Positions 9,485 through 19,063 of a DNA stretch of 64,000 nucleotides are shown piece by piece; within the stretch, counting starts at the first letter, position 1, and each line of letters opens with the position of its first letter. Origin of the DNA: Antedon mediterranea. Its lineage: Eukaryota; Echinodermata; Crinoidea; Comatulida; Antedonidae. The position numbers and the translations under genes were made by a program. The notes beneath the pieces were generated by a model. The model was given only the letters and a program-made list of their open reading frames with translations. It was not told where the DNA came from and did no database searches. The DNA is taken from positions 4,744,922 through 4,808,921 of the forward strand of contig NC_092678.1 of the NCBI RefSeq assembly GCF_964355755.1, read 5' to 3'.

Positions 9485-9780
9485 CTGCCTTGTATGGGAT
9501 CCCTGAAATTTTACTTGAATCAGCGAGGTAAAGCGTTGAGTAAACTATTATCTGTTGCCGGTAGTGATAACTGTCTGGCATTAGTGTTACGTATTCCATC
9601 CTTGGTTTAAATTGAGGCTGGTATGCCAAGGCTAACTTTCAGGAAAAAAAGTTTTGTTTTCTTTCTTTTTCTAAAAGTTTACAGACATCATGTTTGCCAC
9701 CTTCTGCAGTAATGAAGCATTTGTGCATTAAAACATCACAAGCAAATATTGGTTGAATTTTCACCTTTTAAAAAACCAAT
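9485..9780 (-). other. Unidentified exon-like frame upstream of SPT6 exons
   Basis: In unit 2 the same sequence is open for 115 codons on the minus strand (31077-31424); here it is broken into a shorter frame. It starts after a TTTTTAAAAG acceptor-like run and includes FACDVLMHKCFITAEGGKHD, PRMEYVTLMPDSYHYRQQ and ISGIPYK before a GTACTCAC border. A diverged version lies directly upstream of the SPT6 exon at 13642-13715. I do not recognise the protein. It does not match the SPT6 segment expected here, so it may come from another gene joined to the SPT6 pieces. Confidence 0.4.
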
Positions 9781-10139
9781 AAAGTTATATATTAAGCAAT
9801 GACATTAGTGTGATATAGAAATAGCTTTAAATAACAAAAGGAAAAAAAAAGAAACATGACAAAGAAAAACACACTGATTACGTGGACACTGCACAACGTG
9901 CTAAAGAAGATTAGTTTTAATTCTAAATCTAAATATATATTGTTAACAATAATTGGGAAAATAATTGCATCGTCCTGGCAAAGGAAAGAGGGTAATCGGT
10001 AACTCAGTTGTTATTGCAAGGATGTTTTCAGATTTCGAAGTGAAAAAATCTATAGTATTTGTTACGTTTAATGAAGTTTATACTACTGATTAGATATCCT
10101 AAAAAAAAAACTAACTGCACCCATATCAGGTTACCTGAC

Positions 10140-10460
10140 TTCACTAATTCATTCATCTTAGAAGTTGATGCGAGCAATTGAGGCTTACCAGAAACGTATA
10201 CGTGTTGTCTTAGCGTTTGCTAGTAGGTCACTCGGAGAGAATAAGCGGAATATGCTGAATTATAGTAGTATGAAACTAGAATTTCGCGATTTGTTAATGG
10301 GAAGTGAATTTATAGGTTACCTGGATAATAACCCGCTTGACTCACATCCACACATCTTCCAGACTTTGGGCAACCGAAAAAAGATGGATGGCAGACTTAG
10401 CGCAATTTAAATTTACAATAAAATACCAACGATCAATGCAAACGCTTTGAGCAGAAAGGC
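10140..10460 (+). pseudogene. Gypsy B RNase H fragment
   Basis: Plus-strand sequence encodes FILEVDASN, then VLAFASRSLGENKRNMLNYS, MGSEFIGYLDNNPL and, in a shifted frame, INANALSRKAE: the usual Ty3/gypsy RNase H series. The expected TDNNPL motif is changed to LDNNPL, which replaces a catalytic Asp neighbour, and frames are broken. Unit 2 copy at 31799-32130. Confidence 0.8.
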
Positions 10461-10677
10461 CGAACTTGGATCTGAACCATGTCAGCACACTTTGCAAGCC
10501 GTTGACGAGTGAACATCATCTATTATTTGGCTCCGCATACAATGCTGTAAGCCAACGTGCATGTTTGAATCGTGGCAATACTGTATACTATTCAACAGTG
10601 CCTTACTACGTTTTGAGTTTTCTCTGTTTTATTTATACCCGATTTATTTGAACTGTCTACTGACGAGTTAAGACAAT

Positions 10678-11260
10678 GCCTTACAAAGCCATACTTGATG
10701 TACTAGCTTCGGCCGAGTTGAGTAAACAAATATCAGATAGTATCTCATCAGCACTGACCCGTGCCGCCTTTCGAGCAACCATGAAATCGATATTGGATGA
10801 AGTTTTCAATGAAAAATGGAAGCTAAACTGAAACCCTTGTTTGATAGGTTAGACCAGGGTGAAACTAGAATTAGTGAATTAGAGGACATTACAGTTCCGA
10901 CTCAGAACACTGCTACCGTATATCTGAACTTGAATTTAAAATTAGATGTCAAGATTCCTTGATCATGATTTTGAGCAATACTCCCGTTGGAACTCATTAA
11001 GGGTATACGGTGTGACAGAGTCTTACGCGGGAAACACGGATAACATATTGAGTGATATTTGTAATGATAAGCTTGGTATTAAGTGTTGTATAGGCGATAT
11101 TGACCGATCTCATCGTGTTGGGAGGAAGAACTCTGATCAACCTAGAGCCATCTTAGTTTAACTTGTTTCGTATAACTTCACGCTTGCTAAATCTGGTAAG
11201 AAGATTCATCTTACAATGGGCTCACTTATAGCGACGAGACCATTAGAAGTTTAGCTATTG
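10678..11260 (+). pseudogene. LINE ORF1 protein fragment (coiled coil plus RRM-like)
   Basis: Frames include MPYKAILDVLASAELSKQIS, a helical stretch ETRISELEDI, then FEQYSRWNSLRVYGVTES and IDRSHRVGRKNSDQPRAILV. The NSLRVYGV...DIDRSHRVG...PRAILVK series is the RNA-binding core of LINE ORF1 nucleic-acid chaperones. Stops and frameshifts interrupt it. In unit 2 this region is split and partly repeated by the nested copy (32340-32743 and 35738-36240). Confidence 0.78.
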
Positions 11261-11289
11261 ATTTCACAACATTAGAACCTGGCAAAAAC

Positions 11290-11359
11290 GATAAATAATT
11301 ACTTCATACGGACCGGCAAGATCAGTTTTGAGGTTGTCCGTATGAAGTAATTATTTATC
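11290..11359. repeat. Perfect 23-bp palindrome arms (template-switch hairpin)
   Basis: Arms 11290-11312 and 11337-11359 are exact reverse complements around a 24-bp loop. In unit 2 (36251-36297) the corresponding locus has only the right arm, and the loop sequence is present in the opposite orientation. Confidence 0.9.
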
Positions 11360-11530
11360 GAGATGCTACACACTCACACACGTCATGTAGAGCCGCAGAG
11401 CATTGTAATAGAACCTGAACAACAAACTGTAGAAAAACAACACTCAGACGCTCTTCTCGGATTAAGGGAAAAGGCGAAAAACAGAATTATTTGGAATTAA
11501 TAACTCCATATTGGCAGAATTTAGCATGAC
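11360..11530 (+). pseudogene. Gypsy B Pol C-terminal tail, deleted version
   Basis: Encodes the start (HTRHVEPQSIVIEPEQQT) and end (RRSSRIKGKGEKQNYLELIT) of the 111-codon tail ORF intact at 36301-36636. About 170 bp between them are deleted. The basic RRSSRIKGK motif followed by a stop is typical of Ty3/gypsy Pol ends. Confidence 0.7.
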
Positions 11531-11639
11531 GCAACTTTTGTTAGTACAGATACTTGCAGGACAGCTCAAGTCAAGTTTTTATTTCATGATACACTGATGT
11601 TGCCAGGGACAACAACATATAAAGCTGGGGTTCATTTCA

Positions 11640-11935
11640 GTTCATTTTTAGTCGCGTGCAACGCGACTCTACAGCTCACTATGTCGGTCGGTTCGTCGGT
11701 CGGTTGGTTGGTCAGTAAACACTAACTTAAGCACACGACTGCAGCCTTGTTTTTAATGTTTATAAATTCAAGAATTTCATTATTTTTCTTCCTACTTTGA
11801 ATATTCATATTGTAACTTTGTTTATGCTTTGATGAACTTTATTCATTTTTCGTTTTTGGTTTTGACATATTGTACATATGTTACGATAATTGATTTGTTT
11901 GTTTTTTCCCATCTTCTTTTTATGATATATATTTT
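11640..11935. other. Leader-like sequence with GGTCGGTTCGTCGG repeat, non-coding
   Basis: Follows a first copy of the polypurine-like motif (near 11585-11620). Contains a short GTCGGTCGGTTNGTCGG run at 11683-11712 and otherwise T-rich sequence. No frame of interest. Shared with unit 2 (36740-37035). Confidence 0.5.
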
Positions 11936-11939
11936 TAGT

Positions 11940-12580
11940 GATGTTGTCAGGGACGACAACAGATAAAGCTGGGGAGTATGTAAGGAGCTGGTTTTATTTA
12001 TGTTCAAGTTTATTATATTTCTTTATACATTTTATTAGTTTAAATTCTTAATCTAAATATATATTGTTAACAATTATTGGTTTTGACATATTGTACATAT
12101 GTTGCAATAATTAATTTGTGTTTTTTCCCATCTTCTTTATATGTATATATTTTTAGTGATGTTGTCAGGGACGACAACAGATAAAGCTGGGGAGTATGTA
12201 AGGAGCTGGTTTTATTTATGTTCAAGTTTATTATATTTCTTTATACATTTTATTAGTTTTAATTCTTAATCAATTGTTCTTAATTATTGGTTTTGACATA
12301 TTTTACATATGTTACGATAATTGAGTTGTTTGTTTTTTCCCATCTTCTTTATATGTATATATTTTTAGTGATGTTGTCAAGGACAACAACAGATAAAGCT
12401 TGGGAGTATGTAAGGAGCTGGTTTTATTCCTGTTCAAGTTTATTATATTTCTTTATACATTTTATTAATAGTTTTAATTCTTAATCAAAATATATATTGT
12501 TAACAATTATTGGGACAATAATTGCATTGTCCTGGCAAAGGAGAGAGGGCAAGCGGTAACTCAGTTGTTATTGCGAGGAC
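11940..12580 (+). repeat. Three tandem copies of the gypsy B polypurine/LTR junction
   Basis: GATGTTGTCAGGGACGACAAC, the GGGGAG polypurine run and the TGTAAGGAGCTGG LTR start recur at 11940, 12158 and 12370 (spacing 218 and 212 bp). Unit 2 has a single copy near 37044. The LTR proper runs from 11979 to 12790 including the extra units, against 369 bp in unit 2 (37083-37451). Confidence 0.85.
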
Positions 12581-12878
12581 GTTTGCAGATTTCGAAGTGA
12601 AGAAATACTATATTATTTATCATAATCATCAATTTATTGTTTTAATTTACATTTTCTAGCTTGACGTATGCTGGCATTATTGTCCAGTCAAGTTGGGGAT
12701 TTTTTTCAGATTGTTTTCCAGTTTGGTTAAAGTTTGGTCTTAGTATTTCTAGTTCCTATTCGAATAAATAATTTGTCATTGAAGTTTACACAATCTCTCT
12801 CTCTCTCCTGTGTTCACACAATAATAATTTATTATTATTACAAATATTTGTTAAATAATTAAGTCCTAGGGAACTTAC

Positions 12879-13003
12879 TTAGTTCAGGAAAGTCATCCTG
12901 TGAACAGAATAGATAATGCCACAGACCAGTATCATCTTTATGATCCTCACCGTGTGGACGACAACACGCAATTTTATTAATTGCCCTAGCATCTATTTTC
13001 CTC
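12879..13003 (-). pseudogene. SUPT6H-like: SPT6 exon, second set (CPFC region, diverged)
   Basis: Minus strand encodes INKIACCRPHGEDHKDDTGL and WHYLFCSQDDFPELS, paralogous to the exon at 9131-9278. The zinc-type CPFC pair is degraded to YLFC, and the expected codons at the donor have been altered so that GTAAGT now follows CTAA. Acceptor TTTGTTTGCAG intact. Confidence 0.8.
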
Positions 13004-13083
13004 CTGCAAACAAATAAAATGACATTTTTCAGTTTTCAGTTCAATAGACGATGAATAAAAACACATTTTTCACTGTAGCTTAC

Positions 13084-13146
13084 CAATATAAAATGTAGCC
13101 GGTGTTTTTTTGGTCAACATTTGGAAATACACTTCTTGGAATAAAG
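13084..13146 (-). pseudogene. SUPT6H-like: SPT6 exon remnant (YDI..RYKDL region, truncated)
   Basis: Only the 3' part of the exon intact in unit 2 (37743-37894) remains, with its GTAAGC donor; the 5' part including the acceptor is deleted. Confidence 0.65.
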
Positions 13147-13242
13147 AATAACTTTATAGTAGGCGAGTTTCCATCCATGTACTACAAGTGCTACAAAGTC
13201 TAGACTACAACTGTTACCAGTAATAAACGTACTATTCATTAC

Positions 13243-13409
13243 CTGTCTTTCTAACGCATCTGCAAAAGCGTCCAAATCTAAATCTCTGGCTTCTCAGGAT
13301 TGGCATCCACAGCTGACTCATCATACTCTAAAGCGTTTACTGCCATCTTACGTGCCCAATCGTATTTCTCCAGGTGTGCATGTCCAGTACCTCCACATAC
13401 GCCTCAGTA
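13243..13409 (-). pseudogene. SUPT6H-like: SPT6 exon containing the satellite source segment
   Basis: Minus strand encodes [19 protein letters not shown] and [16 protein letters not shown], equal to the SPT6 segment with [26 protein letters not shown] in vertebrates. Acceptor GTTTACAG and donor CAG/GTAATG are present. Small deletions shift the frame (after EVLDST and after DANP). This exon slice, in a fuller form at 24315-24500, is the sequence amplified as the 77-bp satellite at 54473-64000. Confidence 0.85.
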
Positions 13410-13641
13410 CTGTAAACATTAATTTATGAGGTTCAATTTATAGTTGTGTTTTGCATCATTGTAAGTACTTCCATTTCATTTATTTATTTTATTGGCACAA
13501 ACACCCACAAGGAAAATCATCTTTTGTATTGTAGTTATTTCTGTATTTGGGCCATTGGCCCATGTTTTCCTCTTGGGACTATATGCCATAAAATGTTTAA
13601 TAAATAAAATTTTAAATATAGCCAATATTGTGAGTACCTAC

Positions 13642-13715
13642 CTGGTATGGGATCCCTGAAATGTTCTTTGAACCATCAAAGTAAGCATTGAGTGAAATAT
13701 GTCTGGCATCAACGT
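13642..13715 (-). other. Unidentified exon-like segment, diverged copy
   Basis: Minus strand encodes ISLNAYFDGSKNISGIPYQ before GTAGGTACTCAC. It is paralogous to the end of the exon-like frame at 9485-9780 (shared ISGIPY and border). Function unknown. Confidence 0.4.
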
Positions 13716-14077
13716 TTAATCCAATTTTTTACTTGACAAGTATTCTTCTTTGAGTTTTTTTTAATATCTACTTCCTTTAACTCCTTATCTCGTTTAAAAT
13801 AACTGTTGGTACTCTGGTGGTGGGTGGGGTTTTAGAAAGTGAGGTTAGTCAAGTGAGACCGAGTTGGGCTACACATGAAGTAGTAGTCCTTGCTTTAATC
13901 AGTCAGCAATCAGAACTTTGTTGTTAAATCTGTTGTCTTATTTAGATAACTTGAGTTGGATACTCACATATTGTATACAGTTTGTTTAATAAAAACCCCA
14001 TCTTGGGCAGAAATTTCTATAGGCCTATTGTGTTTTGTGTGTAATTCTGTAAATTTCAGACGTCTTGACCGCAGACT
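13716..14077. other. Intergenic, one dispersed repeat
   Basis: No gene seen. 13845-13915 (containing GTTGGGCTACACATGAAGTA) recurs at 38656-38728 and, diverged, at 49633-49706, so a short dispersed repeat is present. Confidence 0.5.
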
Positions 14078-14211
14078 TTCAGGATTATTTTGTGAGTGCT
14101 TTCCCTCACAACGAATTATAATACAGGATTATTTTGTGCGTGCTTTCCCTCACAACGGATTATAAATCAGGAATATTTTGTGCGTGCTTTTCCTCACAAC
14201 GGATTATAATA
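14078..14211 (+). repeat. 43-bp minisatellite, 3 copies
   Basis: Units containing CAGGATTATTTTGTG and CTTTCCCTCACAACG repeat three times. The same family occurs at 17972-18143, 38880-38965, 42656-42817 and 43424-43750. It abuts LINE F here and cyclin D fragments elsewhere. Confidence 0.9.
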
Positions 14212-15159
14212 TATCTAGAGCTAACTGGGATGATATTTATAGATCTGATGATGTAAATATGGCATATAATAATTTTTATACAACTTTTGGTAATATATGT
14301 GATAATAATGCACCGTTTGTAACTTTTAATCCATCAAAAAAGTATTTAAGGAATAATAAGCCATGGATAACTAGAGCTATTAGAAAGAGTATTAACAAAA
14401 AACATAAATTGTATTCTAAACTTGTTAAATCTAACTTCAACATAGACATGTCCTTAACATATAAAAGATATAGGAATGTATTAACAGGCCTTCTTAGAAA
14501 GGCTAAAGAAATGTATTATGGTGATTTGTTTATGAAAAGTAAAAGTAATACAATTAAAACATGGGGAATTATAAACAGTATTCTTAAAGAGTGTAAATTA
14601 AATTATTCCAGATAAACTTAAATAAAATTATGTTAATATAGAATTGCAGAAATTTAGCAAGCAAGATTAATTGCTCTCAAAAAAGTTCCAATGAATATTT
14701 GAAAAATTCAATTAGTTCCTCTTTATTTTGGAAACCTGTTTTAGAATTTGAAATTAAAGAATTATTAAGAAATATAGATATAAAAAAGTCCACTTGACAT
14801 GACCAGTTATCTGCTAGATTAATTAAGGATTCATCTATTGTTATTGCAAAGCCATTAACATATATTATTAACTTATTACTTGTCACAGGTGTTTTTCATG
14901 ATGACTTGAAAGTGGCACAAGTGACTCCAAATTTTTTTAAAGGGTTATAAGGATCTCCTTGGAAATTATCTACAGATTTCAGTTTTGCCACTATAAACCA
15001 AAGTATTTAAAAGGATTGTGAAAAATAGATTATTAGATTTTATAGAAAAAAATAATATATTTTATTGTCATCAATATGGTTTCCGCCAAAAGTATAGTAC
15101 TAAACATTCTCTATTTAATCTAGTTAATCAAATAATACAATACTTAGATGAGGGGAGAG

Positions 15160-15355
15160 TCACAGTAGGAGATTTGATTTAGTCAAAGCTAGTCTGGGTT
15201 CCAGACGGAGTTTTGTCTTAATATTAGTAAAAAGATAAATATTTTGGCACATATGGCATTTCATACGTATACTACTTGATTTTGTATTTTCAGACAAAAA
15301 TCGCGGTCGCAATAAAAATAAATAAATAAAAAAAAAAGATAATACAGACTTGGGG
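15160..15355. mobile_element. Short insertion inside LINE F RT
   Basis: Interrupts the RT between EGRV and KAFDTID. It ends in an A-rich run followed by repetition of flanking-like AGTCAAAGCC/GTCAAAGC sequence, suggesting a SINE-type or retrotransposed insert with a short target duplication. Class not assigned. Copy in unit 2 at about 39900-40125. Confidence 0.45.
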
Positions 15356-15612
15356 CAAGTCTAAGTCAAAGCCTTTGACACCATTGATCATAGTATTCTT
15401 TTATCTAAAATGGCTCATTATGGAATCAGAAGATTGCCTTTAAATTGGTTTAAAAATTATTTAGAAAATAGGAGACAATATGTTAAACTCAATGGACTTC
15501 GGTTATCATCACTACTAATTATATGCGGAGTACCGCAGGGTTCGGTGTTAGGCCCAACTATATTTCTTCTCTATATAAATGATTTATCACTCTCTACACC
15601 ATATTATAATTA

Positions 15613-16972
15613 GGTTATATGCATTATCATGCATATAACCTGATTCTGTCAGGATCTTTATTTATTTATTTATTCTTTCCTTATCACTATTTTGTCCGTG
15701 AATTATCTTGATATCAGTTTCATCTAGCTAAGTCAATTTTTCAGAGTATATTTCTTATGGCCAGGAATCGATGTGGTTATGGATTCACTGTGCGCTATCA
15801 AAAATTACGCGTTCTACTCGCGATTTAACAAAATCACTTTTGTAATCATAAATTCACAATCATGAATCATTCTTAAACAAAATTTGGTACTCTTAAATTT
15901 TAGGTCATATTTCATCATATGGCAATACAATTGCGTGTGTAGCGCATATAAATGCATACGTACGTGCGCTAAAAATTTTCAAAATTTATTTTCAATGAAA
16001 TTAGAGTACGTTTCAGGCAATTTTAAGCGTTTAAAAAATTGCCATGAGTGCGCAGATTTTCGCATGCGCACTGCGCATTAAACGTCGTTGCGCACTATTT
16101 TTGTTCGATTTCTGTTGTACAACCTTTCTTTAATAATATCATCATATTTTATTAACATTTTAACGTGAAATTGCGTTATACGAGCACGTCAAAAGTGAAA
16201 GGCTACGCACGTGTAAGTTAACAAAATGGTGAAAATATGCTAAATTTAAAAATTAATATAGATCGTCAGAATGCTCGGGAACTTTTTATTTTTTATTTCA
16301 TTTTCTTGAAGTGTATGTATCATATGTGTGATTTATTATGAAATTAGGAGAACAAATGTTGATACGGTCATTATTAATTGCATTTTAAATTAAAAAAAAT
16401 TGATTTCGACAATCAAAAAATTATGACATTTTCGTAGGCCAAAATAACAAACTTAACATTAATTTTCTTCCTTCAAAAGTTCATATATTAGAGTTAAAAG
16501 TATATAGTTTGACAGTGCATCATTTTTTTTAAATTTTTAAAGATGTCATCATTGTAATACACAGAGGAATCTTTCTACAACTGCAGTTGTGGATGGCTCG
16601 GTGGTTTGGGCACGTGTCTATGGTGTTCAAGGTACCGAGATCGAGTCTCACCTTGGGAAACAAAACAAAATGAGATTTTTTTTTATTATCCATATTGTTT
16701 GTTCAATTTTATTTTTTAGTGTATAGATTATACACATGATTTATAATGAAATCTAGATAAAAAGTAACTTAAGTCTTTATTATTATGTAACAAATGTGGT
16801 TTATGACATTATATACGCAGAAGAATCTTTGATCGGATTATGATACCGGCTATTGTATTTGCGTTAGCAAGATCCTATCATATATTATAAATAACTAAAG
16901 ATTCTGAGAAAATCAATCATCAATATATCTTAAATCAATCAATTATCTTTATTTAAATCAATGCATATAACC
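15613..16972. mobile_element. Non-autonomous DNA transposon with palindromic left end
   Basis: Terminal inverted repeats GGTTATATGCAT (left, 15613) and ATGCATATAACC (right, ending 16972). Flanks TATAATTA (15605-15612) and TATAATTC (16973-16980) look like an 8-bp target duplication with one change, and LINE F reads through when the element is left out. The left end is itself a hairpin: GGTTATATGCAT, 4 bp, then its reverse complement. No transposase frame. An 8-bp duplication suggests hAT or a related superfamily. Unit 2 copy 40356-41456 is internally deleted. Confidence 0.72.
16591..16657 (+). repeat. tRNA(Leu)-like SINE head
   Basis: GGCTCGGTGGTTTGGGCA resembles an A box and D arm and GATCGAGTCTCACC a B box and T arm, at tRNA-like spacing. 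No complete cloverleaf or clean acceptor stem is evident, so this is a tRNA-derived repeat rather than a tRNA gene. Copy in unit 2 at about 41068-41134. Confidence 0.5.
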
Positions 16973-17971
16973 TATAATTCATCATAGTGACGAATTAAAT
17001 CTATTTTTAGATTATTTGCTGATGACTCAAATTTGCATTTAGCATATGTAAACCAATGGTGTAGTGCGAATAGACTTACGATACATACTTCCAAGATGCA
17101 TTTTATTTTGTTTAGTGGGAGAAACAAAACTGTCTTAACTCAAGGACATGTGACTCTTAATGATAGTATAATTAAAGAGGTAGAATCGGCTTCTTTTGTG
17201 GGACTTATTATGGATAAACATTTAATTTTTAATAAACATATTGAACATGTTAATATTATCTTAAGAAAAAAAATTTGAATTTCGTATAAACTCAGGTTAT
17301 TTGTTCCAAAGCATATATTATTATCATTATACCAAAACATTTATTCAACTTATATAATGTACGGTCTTGAAGTTTGGGGTGGTACATTCCATTCTTAATT
17401 AAACTATATTTATTTATCACAAAAGATGGCAGTTAGAGCGATAACCTTTAGTAATTATACAGCACACGCATTTCCTCTGTTTGTTAAATTAAATATCTTA
17501 AATAATTTTAAATTATATAAGCTTTTATGTATGATTTAATTAATAATAATTTATCACATTCATTTGATTAATACTGTATGTTATTACAACATGAATATGG
17601 TACTAGACAAAGGCAACGAGGTAATCTGGTTTTACTCAAAGTCAAAACAAATATTGGAAAAACAGCATTCTCTTATGCAGGTCCTGCTATATGGAATGAG
17701 TTGCCTCTTCCAATTAGAGCCTCCAATTCCAATTAAGGCTTCATTCACTGATTATTTATTACATGCTTAAATATATATATATATATTTTTTCCCTCTTAG
17801 TCTATGTTGATATATTGCCACACATAATTTAAAGTGTTGTGGGGTTGGACTTGACTAGCGTTTTGCTATTTTACAGCTCCAATTATCCATTGTATATATA
17901 TTCATTTACAATATTGTACGGTTTTGTTTGTTTTGTATGGATAATAAAAAAAGAAAGAAGAAAGATAATAC

Positions 17972-18143
17972 AGGAATATTTCGTGAGTGCTTTCCCTCAC
18001 AACGGATTATAATTCAGGATTATTTTGTGAGTGCTTTCCCTCAAAACAGATTATAATTCAGGATTATTTTGTGAACACTTTCCCTCACAAGGGATGATAA
18101 TTCAGGATTATTTTGCGAGTGCTTTCCCTCAAAACGGATTATA
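17972..18143 (+). repeat. 43-bp minisatellite, 4 copies
   Basis: Same family as 14078-14211, ending directly at the ATG of the cyclin D pseudogene. Confidence 0.9.
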
Positions 18144-18686
18144 ATGTTAGAGGTATCTGAAACCCAGAGATGTGAGGACGATGATAGAATTTGTAAAAAA
18201 CAGAATATCGCAAGAAAAACTGTTGGGCGCTGGATGTCTATTCGTCGCATCCAAACTGAAACAAACAGTACCACTTCTAGCTGAAACCCTGATAGACTAG
18301 ACGGACAACTCAATTACATACCAACAACTTATGGAAATCGAGGTTTCTATTGTGAAGGACCTGAACTGGTACCTTTCACCACTTACTCCACAAGATGTAT
18401 TGGAACAAGTGCTTAGTGCATTAAACATTAAACATAAGTACATCACTTCAATAACACGGAAATGTAATGCTGTTATCGGTGTATCAAAGACTACTCATTC
18501 TCCACTTATCCACCTTCTTTGATAGTTGCGGGGTGTACCATGTACATATTGGAAGACATGGTGCCAAACCTGACATCACAGTTAAACGTGCTGACAGAAA
18601 TAATATCTGAGAACATTATTAAATGCAGAGACAAAATCAAACTGATTGCCAAGAGGGAAAGAAAAGAAAAGGTTGATGAATTATGA
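18144..18686 (+). pseudogene. CCND-like: Cyclin D-like retropseudogene, copy 1
   Basis: From ATG the sequence encodes MLEVSETQRCEDD, jumps by deletion to LLGAGCLF(V)ASKLKQ-type sequence, then Y.DNSITYQQLMEIEVSIVK, PLTPQDVLEQVLSALNIKHK and a C-terminal helix set ending near 18684. This order matches the D-type cyclin box (MLEVCE..QKCEEE, LGA.C.FVASK, TDNSI, TPHDF in vertebrates). Cyclin D binds CDK4/6 in the nucleus. No introns interrupt the cyclin box, so it is probably a processed copy. Frameshifts and the N-terminal deletion make it non-functional. It is tied to the minisatellite in all three copies. Confidence 0.85.
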
Positions 18687-18805
18687 CATTTTGAAATTTT
18701 TACTTTACGTTGTACTAAAGACACTTATTGTTTTAACTTAACTTCCGAATACTTATTGACATTAAAAATTAAATTAGAATAAACTCACAACAGATGATAA
18801 TTCAG

Positions 18806-19060
18806 AGTATCTGGATTAATGGATGGACATTCTCTCTCCAATTGGAGCAATATTGGACTTACTGTAGGGAAAATCCAAATAAATAAGGCAACGAAACTAC
18901 CGTATTAACTGGAACAGAAGAATTAAAAGGTAAAAATACATGATAAGACCGTGATATTTCACGAACACATACTGGGGATTTAACATTGTAATTCAATTTG
19001 ATTAAATTACCACTACCACTGAGAACCCACAACAGTAGGGAAAAAACAGGGAAAAGCACC
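18806..19060. repeat. Non-coding stretch with a repeat shared with 44925-45045
   Basis: 18955-19075 (around ACACATACTGGGGATTTAAC and CCACTACCACTGAGAACCCA) recurs at 44925-45045. The minus strand of this copy is open for 81 codons with a hydrophobic start (TILVLFPVFSLLLW), but no family is recognised and the second copy does not keep it. Confidence 0.5.
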
Positions 19061-19063
19061 AAA

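Larger units (their letters stand above)
9912..12790 (+). mobile_element. Gypsy element B, internally deleted, with LINE ORF1 inside
   Basis: A 5' LTR remnant (9912-10083) matches the LTR near 12475-12610 (shared GTCCTGGCAAAGGA and AACTCAGTTGTTATTGC). Between them lie an RNase H fragment, a LINE ORF1 fragment, a Pol C-terminal tail, a polypurine-like GATAAAGCTGGGGAG and the 3' LTR ending GAAGTTTACA at 12790. Most of gag, protease, RT and integrase is missing. Not functional. Confidence 0.75.
14212..17900 (+). pseudogene. LINE F (CR1/L2-like) with nested insertions
   Basis: Plus strand, in order: pre-RT linker (ANWDDIYRSDDVNMAYNNFY, PWITRAIRKSINKKHKLYSK, 14215-14612); RT start (14670-14950); QYGFRQKYSTKHSLFNLV near 15073; KAFDTIDHSILLSKM (15370) and CGVPQGSVLGPTIFLLYIND (15525); the FADD active site near 17010; C-terminal region to about 17765 (GKTAFSYAGPAIWNEL-like in unit 2); and an AT-rich 3' end. 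A roughly 190-bp insertion interrupts it at 15160-15350 and a DNA transposon at 15613-16972. Multiple stops. The endonuclease half is absent; the fragment begins right after the minisatellite. Confidence 0.87.
4546..18805 (+). repeat. Segmental duplication, unit 1
   Basis: Sequence is nearly identical and collinear with 26211-43423, same orientation. Offsets run about 21660-21665 up to about 10.7 kb, then about 24.5-24.8 kb further right because unit 2 carries an extra nested copy. Shared items include LINE A, MITE, LINE B, foldback insertion, SPT6 exons, LINE D, gypsy B, LINE F, DNA transposon and cyclin D pseudogene. The left border here is cut by the gypsy insertion; homology to unit 2 ends at 18805 just after GATGATAATTCAG. 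Confidence 0.93.

Noticed and set aside
14078-14211. Terminal repeats of a transposon made of 43-bp units
   Set aside because: Same orientation everywhere and varying copy number; behaves as a minisatellite, no inverted partner found.
16591-16657. Functional tRNA(Leu) gene
   Set aside because: A and B boxes are tRNA-like but the acceptor stem and anticodon arm do not form cleanly; it lies in a repeat.
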